Below are positions 6,902-14,130 of a stretch of DNA of 64,000 nucleotides, piece by piece; the stretch's first letter is position 1, and each line of letters starts with the position of its first letter. A program made the position numbers and the translations under genes. This DNA comes from Candidatus Mnemosynella biddleae. GTDB taxonomy: Archaea > Halobacteriota > Archaeoglobi > Mnemosynellales > Mnemosynellaceae. The DNA is taken from contig MTMI02000010.1 in the NCBI GenBank assembly GCA_002011165.2, positions 62,001 through 126,000 of the forward strand, given 5' to 3'. The notes beneath the pieces were generated by a model. The model ran no database searches. It worked only from the letters and a program-made list of their open reading frames with translations, and had not been told where the DNA came from.

Positions 6902-8802
6902 ATTTTTCTCAGTTCCACCCAAGTGGAGTGATATGTGGAAGCTTCGCCGTAAACTTCATTCGTTTCGTCTGAAGTTAAGAAATTGACGTTTCTATCTCTG
7001 ATATTCCGAGGAAATGACTTATAAATGAGGGCGACATCCTCTGGAACGTCCTCTGTGAGCTTTACAATAGCTTTTATGCTTCCATTCTCATTAAACACTT
7101 CCACAAGCTCGTTTTCCCTGACTCCTCTTTTTTTAGCCTCAGTGGGATTCAAATAAAGAGATGCATCTGAAATACCGTGGATGTTTCTGTACTGACTTGT
7201 TATCGTAAGGTTCCAAGTAGGGGTTAACAACTTGAGACTCCCTCTCTCCCGCTTCACAGGTCTTGGGAGTGGACTTAATCCCCTCTCAACTGCTCTGTTT
7301 GAGTAAAATTCTATCTTACCGCTCTTAGTGTTATAAAATCTCCTCTTCTCTGGAATTTTAATAAATCCTCTCTCTTTGAGCTTCTCGTAATCAATTCCGT
7401 TCATTTCGAGAACTTTCCGAATAACCTCTTCATCACTTTCCTTCAAATGAGGATCATTTATTCCCATTCTTTCTGCAATCATTCTTGTTACCTCACTGTT
7501 GCTCTTTCCGAAAAGTTTAGCTAAAGGTTGGTTGAGAGCAATATATCGATGATAGAAAGAATCTGCTATGTCCAATCGTTCAAAAAAGGTATTAGAAGGG
7601 AGGACAACATGAGAATATAAGGCGGTTTCGGTAAAGAAAATATCATGAAGAATTACAAAAACTTCTTTCTCACGAACTGCTCTTCTGAGCCTATTTTGAT
7701 TTGGCAAGGATGCAAAAGGATTAGAGTTGTATATGTAAAGGAGTTTGATCTCGCCTCTTTCGATAAATTCGCAGAGCTTCATTTGAGGTATTTTTCTCAC
7801 TTCTCTCGATCTCAGAAATACTCCTTCCGCATAACTCTTATCAATTGAGTGACTGTAAATAAACCCGAAAGAGTGTCCCACGAGTGCAGGAAGGATTGAA
7901 ATTGCTCTTACCGCTTCTCCTCCACTTAAACTTCGCTGAAGACCATAACCTATGTGAATGATGCCCTTTTTTTCCGCATACTCGAAACTCAATTTCTCCA
8001 TCTCTTCTTTTCCTAACCCAGTCTCTCGAGAAAGAACATCTAAATCCAAATTAGAGACGTATTTCTTGAATTCTTCGAAGCCGTAAACGTTTTTCTCTAT
8101 GAAATCAGCATCGTAAAGTTCGTTCTCCACGATTATTTTAGCTATTCCCAACGCAAGAAAAATGTCGCTCTCGGGCTTAATTTGAATGAACCTTTCACAT
8201 CTTTTTGCAGTTTCAGTTCTGAGAACATCAACAACCCATCTCTCGATTCCAAATTTCTCTGCAAGTCTAAACCCGTGTAAGTTCGTCCAAAAAGGATTTA
8301 CTCCCCAATAAACTATGAGTTTTTGATTTCTCAATTCCTCGGGATCTAATCCAATAAAAGTTCCGTAAACATCTTTCAGAGCTTCTTTTCCCGCTCTACT
8401 GCATATTCCATCTTCAATAACGGAAGCGTTGAGATAGTGGAAGAGGCGAAGAGGGTATGCGTAATTAACTATTCCACGATCTCCTGCATAATTATAAACG
8501 AGAATGCTCTCACTACCATACTCTTCAATAACTTCTTTCATCTTTTCCGCAATTTTTGAAATAGCTTCATCCCACCCCACACTTCGAAATTTATCCTCTA
8601 GACTATCTCTTAGAAGCGGTTTCTTAAGTCTCTTAGTGCTGTGAAACCAAGAAGGGAGGAGATTTCCCTTGGGACAGAGAAACCCTCTCGTAATTGGATG
8701 GTCAGGGTTTCCTCTCACCACTAACCTCTCATCTTTCATCTGAGATAGAATAGCGCACGTGTCAAAGCAATCTCTCATGCAAACACTGAACATGGTTTTC
8801 AT
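6892..8802 (-). CDS. Molybdopterin-dependent oxidoreductase (BisC/YyaE-like, COG0243)
   Basis: 636 aa. The N-terminus carries a [4Fe-4S] ligand set C8-x3-C12-x3-C16-x26-C43, followed by the bis-MGD domains with typical VYWGVNPFWTN and VLPSNTFFE stretches and a C-terminal dinucleotide-binding domain. Cys134 in DGICSRAG is at the place where this family presents the metal ligand, so Mo or W coordinated by Cys is likely (inference). No twin-arginine signal is present, suggesting a cytoplasmic enzyme. There is no adjacent iron-sulfur or membrane subunit, so the electron partner and substrate are unknown. An ATG at 8793 is an alternative start and keeps all four cysteines. Confidence 0.85.
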   Translation of the reverse strand: MKTMFSVCMRDCFDTCAILSQMKDERLVVRGNPDHPITRGFLCPKGNLLPSWFHSTKRLKKPLLRDSLEDKFRSVGWDEAISKIAEKMKEVIEEYGSESILVYNYAGDRGIVNYAYPLRLFHYLNASVIEDGICSRAGKEALKDVYGTFIGLDPEELRNQKLIVYWGVNPFWTNLHGFRLAEKFGIERWVVDVLRTETAKRCERFIQIKPESDIFLALGIAKIIVENELYDADFIEKNVYGFEEFKKYVSNLDLDVLSRETGLGKEEMEKLSFEYAEKKGIIHIGYGLQRSLSGGEAVRAISILPALVGHSFGFIYSHSIDKSYAEGVFLRSREVRKIPQMKLCEFIERGEIKLLYIYNSNPFASLPNQNRLRRAVREKEVFVILHDIFFTETALYSHVVLPSNTFFERLDIADSFYHRYIALNQPLAKLFGKSNSEVTRMIAERMGINDPHLKESDEEVIRKVLEMNGIDYEKLKERGFIKIPEKRRFYNTKSGKIEFYSNRAVERGLSPLPRPVKRERGSLKLLTPTWNLTITSQYRNIHGISDASLYLNPTEAKKRGVRENELVEVFNENGSIKAIVKLTEDVPEDVALIYKSFPRNIRDRNVNFLTSDETNEVYGEASTYHSTWVELRKIHE

Positions 8803-9050
8803 TTGAGTGAGTTATTTTATTTCAAATTTTTTGAAGAACTGTGTCGAAAATCAAATGAACCTGGTTATGAGCGTTCTGAGAGCTTCTCTCGCGAAAAAAG
8901 TATGAGATCGGATATTTTTCACTACAGAGGCAATTACAAGGCACTATATGGAAAACATTTACGAGGGACTTCGACCAGATACTGAGAGGAGTGATACTCG
9001 AAAGGTTTCTTGAGGATGTTAAACAAGAACGGTGGATCCATCAACCTTAG
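8803..9050 (+). pseudogene. Decayed coding fragment, split over frames
   Basis: Protein-like sequence continues across frames. One frame gives a YRGNYKALYGKHLR stretch and stops; a second frame from 8967 gives DFDQILRGVILERFLEDV followed by KQERW, then a TAG at 9048. The second piece resembles the C-terminal segment of archaeal AAA ATPases with a DUF234-like tail, but that is a weak impression. No intact start or ribosome-binding site fits either piece. A 75-codon frame at 9032-9259 after it looks accidental. I call it a remnant with low confidence. Confidence 0.3.
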
Positions 9051-9435
9051 AACTCAAAATCTCTTTAAATCCTTCGGGAAGGGAAGGATTTATCCACTTC
9101 CAGGGCATTTCAACACATTCACTGCCTAAAAAAGGAAGTGGAGAGAATAGCATAAAAACATCCGAGGAGATCGTTCTGCCTCTCTATATTTACAAGTATA
9201 CAAGGCTGAAAAAACACATCCCCGCTGAGTGTTTTTTAATAAATCTCTCTGAAATCTGATTAACTTAATAAACTCTTTTAAACTGCCTGATTCTGTGGTG
9301 TAACCGTTATCAAACTTCAGTTCATGACGAGCTTATTTGATAATGGTCAATTCCGGAGAAAAAGGAACTGTGATATTCCTGATAAAATCCCTCTTCTGAA
9401 ATTCACATTTAGTCTCTCAAATTTTGTGACCCTGT

Positions 9436-9465
9436 ATTTTAGCGGTTTAACCAATATGACTATGT
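9436..9465 (+). repeat. Imperfect direct repeat, copy 1
   Basis: Shares TTTTAGCG, then TAACCAATATG after four variable bases, with a second copy at 9595-9624, about 159 bases away. The differences are few and clustered in the middle and at the end. Function unknown. Confidence 0.5.
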
Positions 9466-9594
9466 GAATAATCCAAAAACCGAACAACATTAGTTAAAGT
9501 AGCTAAATCTCCATGCAGATTTTATAATCACTAATTTGTGAGAAATTAAATAACCACGAACGATTTTAAGGTTTTAAAATGCGATTCATGGAAA

Positions 9595-9624
9595 TTTTAG
9601 CGATCTAACCAATATGCTTATTTG
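9595..9624 (+). repeat. Imperfect direct repeat, copy 2
   Basis: Second copy of the TTTTAGCG...TAACCAATATG motif found at 9436-9465. No third copy was noticed in the window. Confidence 0.5.
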
Positions 9625-9735
9625 GAGTTTTGAATGCTCTCATTATATTAGTTGTCTCCGCTCACATCCGCTTTTAGCTGGTTTTTTGTGAACATGTAAC
9701 AGCATTAACCCCTAAAGGAGCTCTGGAAGTATTCC

Positions 9736-9759
9736 TACATTTCTATGTGTAGAAATGTA
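9736..9759. repeat. Perfect inverted repeat, 10-bp arms
   Basis: TACATTTCTA and TAGAAATGTA are separated by TGTG, a perfect hairpin-forming repeat in the decayed region. A related sequence (ACATTTCTTTAAAGAAAT) follows at about 9833. Could be an old operator, recombination site or terminal repeat. Confidence 0.6.
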
Positions 9760-9834
9760 TGGTGATGGACCCGAAAACCTCCTTAGAGCTGAGAAATTTC
9801 GTGACTATCCTGATTTTTTGCCTCCTAAACCTAC

Positions 9835-9850
9835 ATTTCTTTAAAGAAAT
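9835..9850. repeat. Perfect 16-bp palindrome
   Basis: ATTTCTTTAAAGAAAT reads the same on both strands. It shares ACATTTCT with the hairpin at 9736-9759, as if both derived from one recognition sequence. Confidence 0.55.
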
Positions 9851-9936
9851 AGTATGTGCCACATACAAGGGGAGGAGTGAAATAAAATAACGAGGGCGTA
9901 AACCTCTGCTTACCATTTCACTGAGTGGGACTGAGA

Positions 9937-10089
9937 ATGGTTATGCCAAAAAAGAGGATTAATGTGAATATAGAAGAGAACCTTTACAATTGAGCTAAAG
10001 CCATGGGGGATTAACATCTCAGCTTTTCTGAAGAGCAGACTCAAAGAATTCCTAAAAGCCCGAAAATCAAATGGGCCCGGCCGGATTTG
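9937..10089 (+). pseudogene. Broken ribbon-helix-helix (CcdA-type antitoxin-like) gene
   Basis: Reading from the ATG at 9943 (or 9937) gives MPKKRINVNIEENLYN, then a TGA at 9991-9993, then AKAMG in the same frame, and, after a +1 shift in a run of five G residues near 10005, INISAFLKSRLKEFLKA. Joined, this is the beta-strand plus two helices of a small ribbon-helix-helix DNA-binding protein like archaeal CcdA-type antitoxins. One nonsense codon and one frameshift make it a pseudogene. The shifted frame runs into the 3' end of the neighbouring tRNA before stopping. No toxin gene is beside it. Confidence 0.6.
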
Positions 10090-10146
10090 AACCGGCGACC
10101 GCCCGGTTATGAGCCGGGTGCTCTGACCGGACTAAGCTACGGGCCC
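10072..10146 (-). tRNA. tRNA with CAT anticodon (probably tRNA-Ile2, else elongator tRNA-Met)
   Basis: 75-base cloverleaf on the minus strand: acceptor GGGCCCG (10146-10140) pairs with CGGGCCC (10079-10073), discriminator A at 10072, anticodon stem CCCGG/CCGGG, loop CTCATAA with CAT at 10111-10109, T-arm with GGTTCAAATCC. It is not an initiator: the first pair is G-C, not A-U, and the anticodon stem lacks the three stacked G-C pairs of initiators. The G-C-rich GGGCCC acceptor resembles archaeal tRNA-Ile2, whose C34 is converted to agmatidine by TiaS, also encoded here (56473). The Ile/Met choice is inference. Confidence 0.9.
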
Positions 10147-10194
10147 AAATAACAAAAAGTAATTATCCCCGAATGCTTTAAATTTTTCGGAGAG

Positions 10195-10788
10195 ATGAGA
10201 CTGAGAAAGCTAGAGATTATGCTCCAAAAATTGGAGGATATTCCAAGCCCTTCTCCATTTATTGAGCAGTATGTAACCCCACCAGAAATAGCTGCGAGAT
10301 TATTGTACTACGCTTATCTCAGAAATGAGCTTGAGGAGGTTGTGGATCTTGGATGTGGAAATGGAATTCTAGCAATAGGTGCTGCACTCTTAGGAGCCAG
10401 AAAAGTAACGGGAGTTGACATAGATGAGAAAGCAATCGAAGTTGCAAGAAGAAATGCCGAAAAATTGAGAGTAAATGTAAATTTCATGTGCTCTTCTGTC
10501 GAGGAGTTCAGATACGAAGATAGATGCACTGTGGTCATGAATCCGCCTTTTGGGGCGCAGAGAAAACATGCGGATAGAATCTTTCTGAAGAAGGCAATTG
10601 AAATTGGAAATGTAATCTATTCCATTCACAACAGAGGTAGCAGAGAATTCATCGAAAAATTCATTGCTCCCTCAAGAATTACTGATATATGGGTTGCAAA
10701 ACTTCCTATAAAGAGAAGATTTAAATTCCACAAGAAAGATAAAGTGGAGATCGAAGTCGAGATATACAGAATAGAGGTTCTGATATGA
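10195..10788 (+). CDS. Predicted RNA N6-adenine methyltransferase (Mettl5-like, COG2263)
   Basis: 197 aa class I AdoMet-dependent methylase. [20 protein letters not shown] (residues 47-66; key DLGCGNG) binds AdoMet, [11 protein letters not shown] is motif II, and NPPFGAQ near residues 116-122 is the catalytic motif IV typical of N6-adenine methylation. An acidic YVTPPEIAA stretch near residue 26 is characteristic of the Mettl5 branch, which in eukaryotes methylates one adenine of small-subunit rRNA; rRNA is the likely target here (inference). The stop overlaps csl4 by four bases (ATGA), placing it in an RNA-processing and transcription operon. Confidence 0.85.
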   Translation: MRLRKLEIMLQKLEDIPSPSPFIEQYVTPPEIAARLLYYAYLRNELEEVVDLGCGNGILAIGAALLGARKVTGVDIDEKAIEVARRNAEKLRVNVNFMCSSVEEFRYEDRCTVVMNPPFGAQRKHADRIFLKKAIEIGNVIYSIHNRGSREFIEKFIAPSRITDIWVAKLPIKRRFKFHKKDKVEIEVEIYRIEVLI

Positions 10789-11348
10789 ATAACGGAAAAT
10801 TTGTGCTTCCGGGAGATCTTGTTGGAATTGCGGAAGAATTTCTCGCTGGAGATGGAGTTTATGAAGAGGGGGGGAAGTTAATAGCCTCTGTAACAGGGGT
10901 TGTGGAGATAGACGAGAAAGCCAAGAGAATATCTGTGAGACCTCTAGCGGGGGTTCCAGCGAAAATAAAGAAAGGTGATTTCGTTGTTGGGAGAGTTACT
11001 GATGTTAGAGAGTCTATTGCTCTTGTGGAACTTTCAAGGGTTAAACCAAATGAGACAAGAGAGGTGTCCAATGGTGGAATGGCGATAATCCACATCTCAA
11101 ATGTAAGGAAAGAGTACGTGAAGGATATGAATGAAGAGTTCTCTCCGCTGGACATAATAAAGGCGAGAGTTCTTGATGAGAGAACTCTACAGCTCTCGAC
11201 TGTGGGAAGAAGACTGGGAGTGATAAAGTCAATATGTCCTCATTGTAGAATTCCACTTAGAAGAAATGGAGATGCGCTCGAATGTCCAAAATGTAAAAAG
11301 AAGTTCAAAAAGAAAATCTCTGAAGATTATGGAACTGGAGTTCTGTAA
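10785..11348 (+). CDS. csl4: Exosome RNA-binding protein Csl4
   Basis: Cap subunit of the archaeal exosome, which degrades and tails RNA. 187 aa with three parts: an N-terminal barrel beginning [14 protein letters not shown], an S1 domain in the middle ([20 protein letters not shown] through IIHISNVR), and a C-terminal zinc ribbon with CPHC (about 150-153) and CPKC (about 167-170). Order and length match archaeal Csl4. It overlaps the methylase gene upstream and is followed 15 bases later by rpo11, a common archaeal arrangement linking RNA decay and transcription. Confidence 0.95.
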   Translation: MNNGKFVLPGDLVGIAEEFLAGDGVYEEGGKLIASVTGVVEIDEKAKRISVRPLAGVPAKIKKGDFVVGRVTDVRESIALVELSRVKPNETREVSNGGMAIIHISNVRKEYVKDMNEEFSPLDIIKARVLDERTLQLSTVGRRLGVIKSICPHCRIPLRRNGDALECPKCKKKFKKKISEDYGTGVL

Positions 11349-11363
11349 AGGGGGTCGAAAATT

Positions 11364-11645
11364 TTGGAAGTAAAGATAATGATGAAGACCGAGAACGAAC
11401 TGAAAATAGAGATAAAAGGGGAAGATCATACGCTTTTAAATCTTCTGAGAATTACTCTATTGGAATACCCTTCGGTGGAGACAGTATGGTACGACGTCTC
11501 TCACCCACTGGTCTCGAGCCCTCTTCTCTATCTAAAAACAAAAGATGAAGATCCAATAGAACTTCTGAGGAAGGTTTTGAAAAGGTTGAAAGAAGATCTT
11601 GACGAGATGGAGAACAAATTTAAAGAGGCTCTTAAAATTGGGTAG
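11364..11645 (+). CDS. rpo11: DNA-directed RNA polymerase subunit Rpo11 (subunit L)
   Basis: Small assembly subunit of RNA polymerase, dimer partner of Rpo3 and counterpart of eukaryotic RPB11. 93 aa from a TTG start at 11364, chosen because archaeal homologues begin MEVKI or MEIRI and a GGGGGT lies eight bases before it; the first ATG (11379) would cut off the first beta-strand. The family mark GEDHTLLNLLR is present near residues 19-29, with a long C-terminal helix (LLRKVLKRLKEDLDEM). It converges with rnp4. Confidence 0.93.
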   Translation: MEVKIMMKTENELKIEIKGEDHTLLNLLRITLLEYPSVETVWYDVSHPLVSSPLLYLKTKDEDPIELLRKVLKRLKEDLDEMENKFKEALKIG

Positions 11646-11648
11646 AGG

Positions 11649-11951
11649 TTACTTCCTATCGTAAGGATATCTTCTCTTGAATCCGCAATTAAGACATTCC
11701 ACAACTACTCTCTTTTTCTTAAGCCTTACTCTTGCGTTTTTTCCGAAAATGAAATATGAGTTGCATTTTCTGCAAAACCTTCTTCTCAGATTTTTTGGAA
11801 TCCTCACTCTGTATTTCATTGCTATTCTTCTCGCAAGAGCTACACAGCGATTACTTCTTTCCGGATGAGTTGAATGCCATTTTTCGGCTAACTCAAATAG
11901 CCTTTCGATTCTCTGAACTGCCATATCTCTGATCCACTCTCTTTTGTTCAA
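11649..11951 (-). CDS. rnp4: Ribonuclease P protein component 4 (Rpp21)
   Basis: Protein subunit of RNase P, which removes 5' leaders from tRNA precursors. 100 aa: two N-terminal helices (RIERLFELAEKW and CVALARRIAMKY) and a C-terminal zinc ribbon with CRKC (about residues 60-63) and CLNC (about 85-88). Very basic, as expected for an RNA-binding subunit. Its usual partner in archaea is Rnp1, present in the ribosomal operon at 32966. Convergent with rpo11 three bases away. Confidence 0.93.
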   Translation of the reverse strand: MNKREWIRDMAVQRIERLFELAEKWHSTHPERSNRCVALARRIAMKYRVRIPKNLRRRFCRKCNSYFIFGKNARVRLKKKRVVVECLNCGFKRRYPYDRK

Positions 11952-12001
11952 ACTACGACCTCCGCAAGCTTTTAATGGAGCGCTGAAGAGATTTAAATTT
12001 A

Positions 12002-12481
12002 ATGAGAACTTTAATCTTATATAAGTCCATTCATCATATGAATACAGAAAAAGTTGCGAAGGTAATTGCAGATGTCCTTCAAGCAGACCTGAAGGAACCT
12101 AAAGAGACTGAAGTAGAAGATCTTTCGAGCTATGATCTTATAGGATTTGGCTCTGGAATTTACTTTTCTAAGCATCACCGAGAACTTCTAGAATTTGCTG
12201 AGAGGCTTCCAAGAGCAAAAAAGAAGGCTTTTATTTTCTCCACAGCGGGATTTCCTTCAACGAAGTGGCATGGAGTGCTGAGAGAGATTTTGAAAAGTAA
12301 GGGATTTGAAATCTTGGGTGAATTCTGCTGTCGGGGATTCAATACACATTCTATTTTGCGTTTCATTGGAGGTATGAATAAAGGAAGACCAAACGAAGAA
12401 GATTTGGAAAAAGCAAGAAAATTTGCGGAAGAAATAAAGAGAGAGTTCACTCTACCCTATGCTCTGAGAGATCCTCAATGA
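12002..12481 (+). CDS. Flavodoxin-domain protein
   Basis: 159 aa flavodoxin fold. The FMN phosphate loop is YKSIHHMNTEKVAKVIA (residues 7-23), a variant of the usual TxTGNT with an SIHHxNT pattern; the later strands LIGFGSGIYF and AFIFSTAGFP place the isoalloxazine-binding loops. This form, close to HemG-like and archaeal flavodoxins, may serve as an electron carrier or an FMN reductase partner; the true reaction is unknown. A TTTTAATG run about 27 bases upstream suggests a leaderless transcript. Its last 35 bases overlap the end of the convergent dehydrogenase gene. Confidence 0.82.
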   Translation: MRTLILYKSIHHMNTEKVAKVIADVLQADLKEPKETEVEDLSSYDLIGFGSGIYFSKHHRELLEFAERLPRAKKKAFIFSTAGFPSTKWHGVLREILKSKGFEILGEFCCRGFNTHSILRFIGGMNKGRPNEEDLEKARKFAEEIKREFTLPYALRDPQ

Positions 12482-13331
12482 TGGTTACAATCCCAGAGTG
12501 ATCGTAGTCTCCTCTTTTCTTTTGGACCATTGACTTGAACATCTCATGAAGGATTTGAGTCACTGGAAGAACTGCACCGTATTCGGAAGCTGTTGAAACC
12601 GCTATCTTCAGATCCTTGAAATGATAGCTCGACTTGAAACCGGGTTTAAAATCGTGCTTCAACATCTTGGGAGATCTGGCTCTCAGCGCCCAGCAGTCTG
12701 CTGCACCCCCACTTATTGCCTTTGCAACTCTCTCGGGATTTACACCAGCCTTAGAAGCCAACATCAGGGCTTCTCCCACGATCTCAAGGGTTCCCGCAAC
12801 GATGATTTGGTTGCACGCTTTCGCAATCTGACCTGCTCCGTTCTCACCGACATGCACTATGTTGGAGCCGAGAGCTTCGAAGATGTCCCTATGAGCTTCA
12901 AAGACTTCTTTTTTGCCTCCGACCATGATCGAAAGAGTTGCGTTGATGGCACCTTCCTCTCCACCACTCACGGGTGCATCCAACATTTCAACTCCCTTCT
13001 CTCTTAGTTTCTCCGCAATTCTTTTCGTTACAACAGGAGAGATCGTACTCATGTCTATTACCGTCATTCCCTCCCTTACGCCCTCTATGACTCCTTCTTC
13101 TCCTAGAATTACCTTCTCAACATCTGGAGAGTCCGGGAGCATCGTAATTACAACATCACTCCTCTCCGCAACTTCTTTTGGAGAGAATGCCTCTTCAGCT
13201 CCTTCCTTAACAAGCTCCCTGACCGGATCTCTACTTCTATTGTGAACCACAAGCGGATAACCTGCTTTCAGCAAATTTCTCGCCATTGGCTTTCCCATAA
13301 TACCCAGACCAATAAATCCTATTTTCTTCAT
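12447..13331 (-). CDS. Beta-hydroxyacid dehydrogenase (3-hydroxyisobutyrate dehydrogenase/tartronate semialdehyde reductase family)
   Basis: NAD(P)-dependent oxidoreductase of about 294 aa. It starts MKKIGFIGLGIMGKPMARNL, the Rossmann GxGxxG motif; a GGTG six bases before ATG 13331 supports this start, and an in-frame ATG 39 bases further up lies within the preceding gene. DAPVSGGEEGA near residue 117 is the substrate-binding signature, and GQIAKACNQ near residue 168 holds the catalytic Lys. The neutral form HNRSRD after strand 2 suggests NADP+ preference. Physiological substrate (glyoxylate, succinic semialdehyde or hydroxyisobutyrate) is uncertain. It is five bases after an exported-protein gene on the same strand. 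Confidence 0.87.
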   Translation of the reverse strand: MKKIGFIGLGIMGKPMARNLLKAGYPLVVHNRSRDPVRELVKEGAEEAFSPKEVAERSDVVITMLPDSPDVEKVILGEEGVIEGVREGMTVIDMSTISPVVTKRIAEKLREKGVEMLDAPVSGGEEGAINATLSIMVGGKKEVFEAHRDIFEALGSNIVHVGENGAGQIAKACNQIIVAGTLEIVGEALMLASKAGVNPERVAKAISGGAADCWALRARSPKMLKHDFKPGFKSSYHFKDLKIAVSTASEYGAVLPVTQILHEMFKSMVQKKRGDYDHSGIVTIIEDLSEHRVE

Positions 13332-13336
13332 TTCTT

Positions 13337-14020
13337 TCACCTCAAAAACCTTTGATTCATCATGTCCCACTTATCGTCCATCACCGCAGAAACCATCGCA
13401 TTTTTCTCCACTGTTAAAACGACTTCATGGGGAGTTATAACCTGAAGAAGGATTTCGTCTGTCCTCTCTCCATAACCACTGTGCTTCGAACTAAATTCAT
13501 AAGTCAGAATGAGCTTCTCACCCTTCCTTTCCATCTTCACAAAATTGAGATCAAATCCATCGAAGGTATAAGTTGGAGATTTCTCGACGAATCTTTCGCC
13601 TATCTTCTTCCACTCCTCTTCGGAAAGTGTTTTTTCTGAGATAAGAGCGACGCTGTAGTGAAGAATCTTTCCTTTTTCGTCAATAATCCTTGTGTAAACC
13701 TCGTAACTCCTACCTTCCTCCTTCATCGCCCAGAGTCTCAGAGGAGCTGTTAAGGAGATGTCTTTCGCTACGCTTACCCCATGATATTCTAGAGTTTCGC
13801 CATCTTTCTCCGAGATGACGTAGTATCTTATTTCATAGGAGGATTGAAAAAGAGAGTTCGGCGTATAGTATAACACCATCTGATCGTCCACAACTCTAAC
13901 CTCAAGCTTGAATGATACCTCTGAGCTCTCAGCTACTTGATAGCTTTGAGTGATTGCTATTAAAGCCACTCCAATAATGATTATAGACAAAACAACAACT
14001 GCAACTGCATGGACCCTCAT
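13337..14020 (-). CDS. Exported or membrane-anchored protein of unknown function
   Basis: 227 aa. Residues 4-24 form one strong hydrophobic segment after MRVHAV, so the rest (mostly alternating beta-strand-like sequence) should lie outside the cell. There are no cysteines, metal motifs or repeats I can name. It sits directly upstream of the hydroxyacid dehydrogenase in the same direction and may share its mRNA, though the two roles have no obvious link. I do not recognise the family. Confidence 0.6.
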   Translation of the reverse strand: MRVHAVAVVVLSIIIIGVALIAITQSYQVAESSEVSFKLEVRVVDDQMVLYYTPNSLFQSSYEIRYYVISEKDGETLEYHGVSVAKDISLTAPLRLWAMKEEGRSYEVYTRIIDEKGKILHYSVALISEKTLSEEEWKKIGERFVEKSPTYTFDGFDLNFVKMERKGEKLILTYEFSSKHSGYGERTDEILLQVITPHEVVLTVEKNAMVSAVMDDKWDMMNQRFLR

Positions 14021-14130
14021 TTCAACAACCCCAGAAAAAATTAGAGTTCTCTTCTTAATTTAAAGTTTCTCAGGAATCACAACATCCTCTTCCACAAGAA
14101 AATTATAGATCCCCTTTCCATGAAATTTCT

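Larger units (their letters stand above)
9051..9936. other. Gene-poor region with repeats and palindromes
   Basis: No convincing gene. It contains an imperfect direct repeat (9436-9465 and 9595-9624) and two palindromes (9736-9759 and 9835-9850), listed separately. Stop codons are frequent in all frames and composition is more A+T-rich than in the flanking genes. Together with the fragments on either side it looks like the worn remains of an inserted element. Confidence 0.45.

Noticed and set aside
8803-8985. 60-codon open frame right after the molybdopterin gene start
   Set aside because: It begins at TTG with no ribosome-binding site and breaks off where the protein-like sequence moves to another frame; treated as part of a pseudogene.
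9032-9259. 75-codon frame in the decayed region
   Set aside because: No start signal, mixed composition and no family; the better reading of part of it lies in another frame.
10072-10146. Initiator tRNA-Met
   Set aside because: First pair is G-C instead of A-U and the anticodon stem lacks the three G-C pairs of initiators.
12447-13370. Longer dehydrogenase from 13370
   Set aside because: The extra 13 codons overlap the upstream exported-protein gene, and the Rossmann motif begins directly after ATG 13331.
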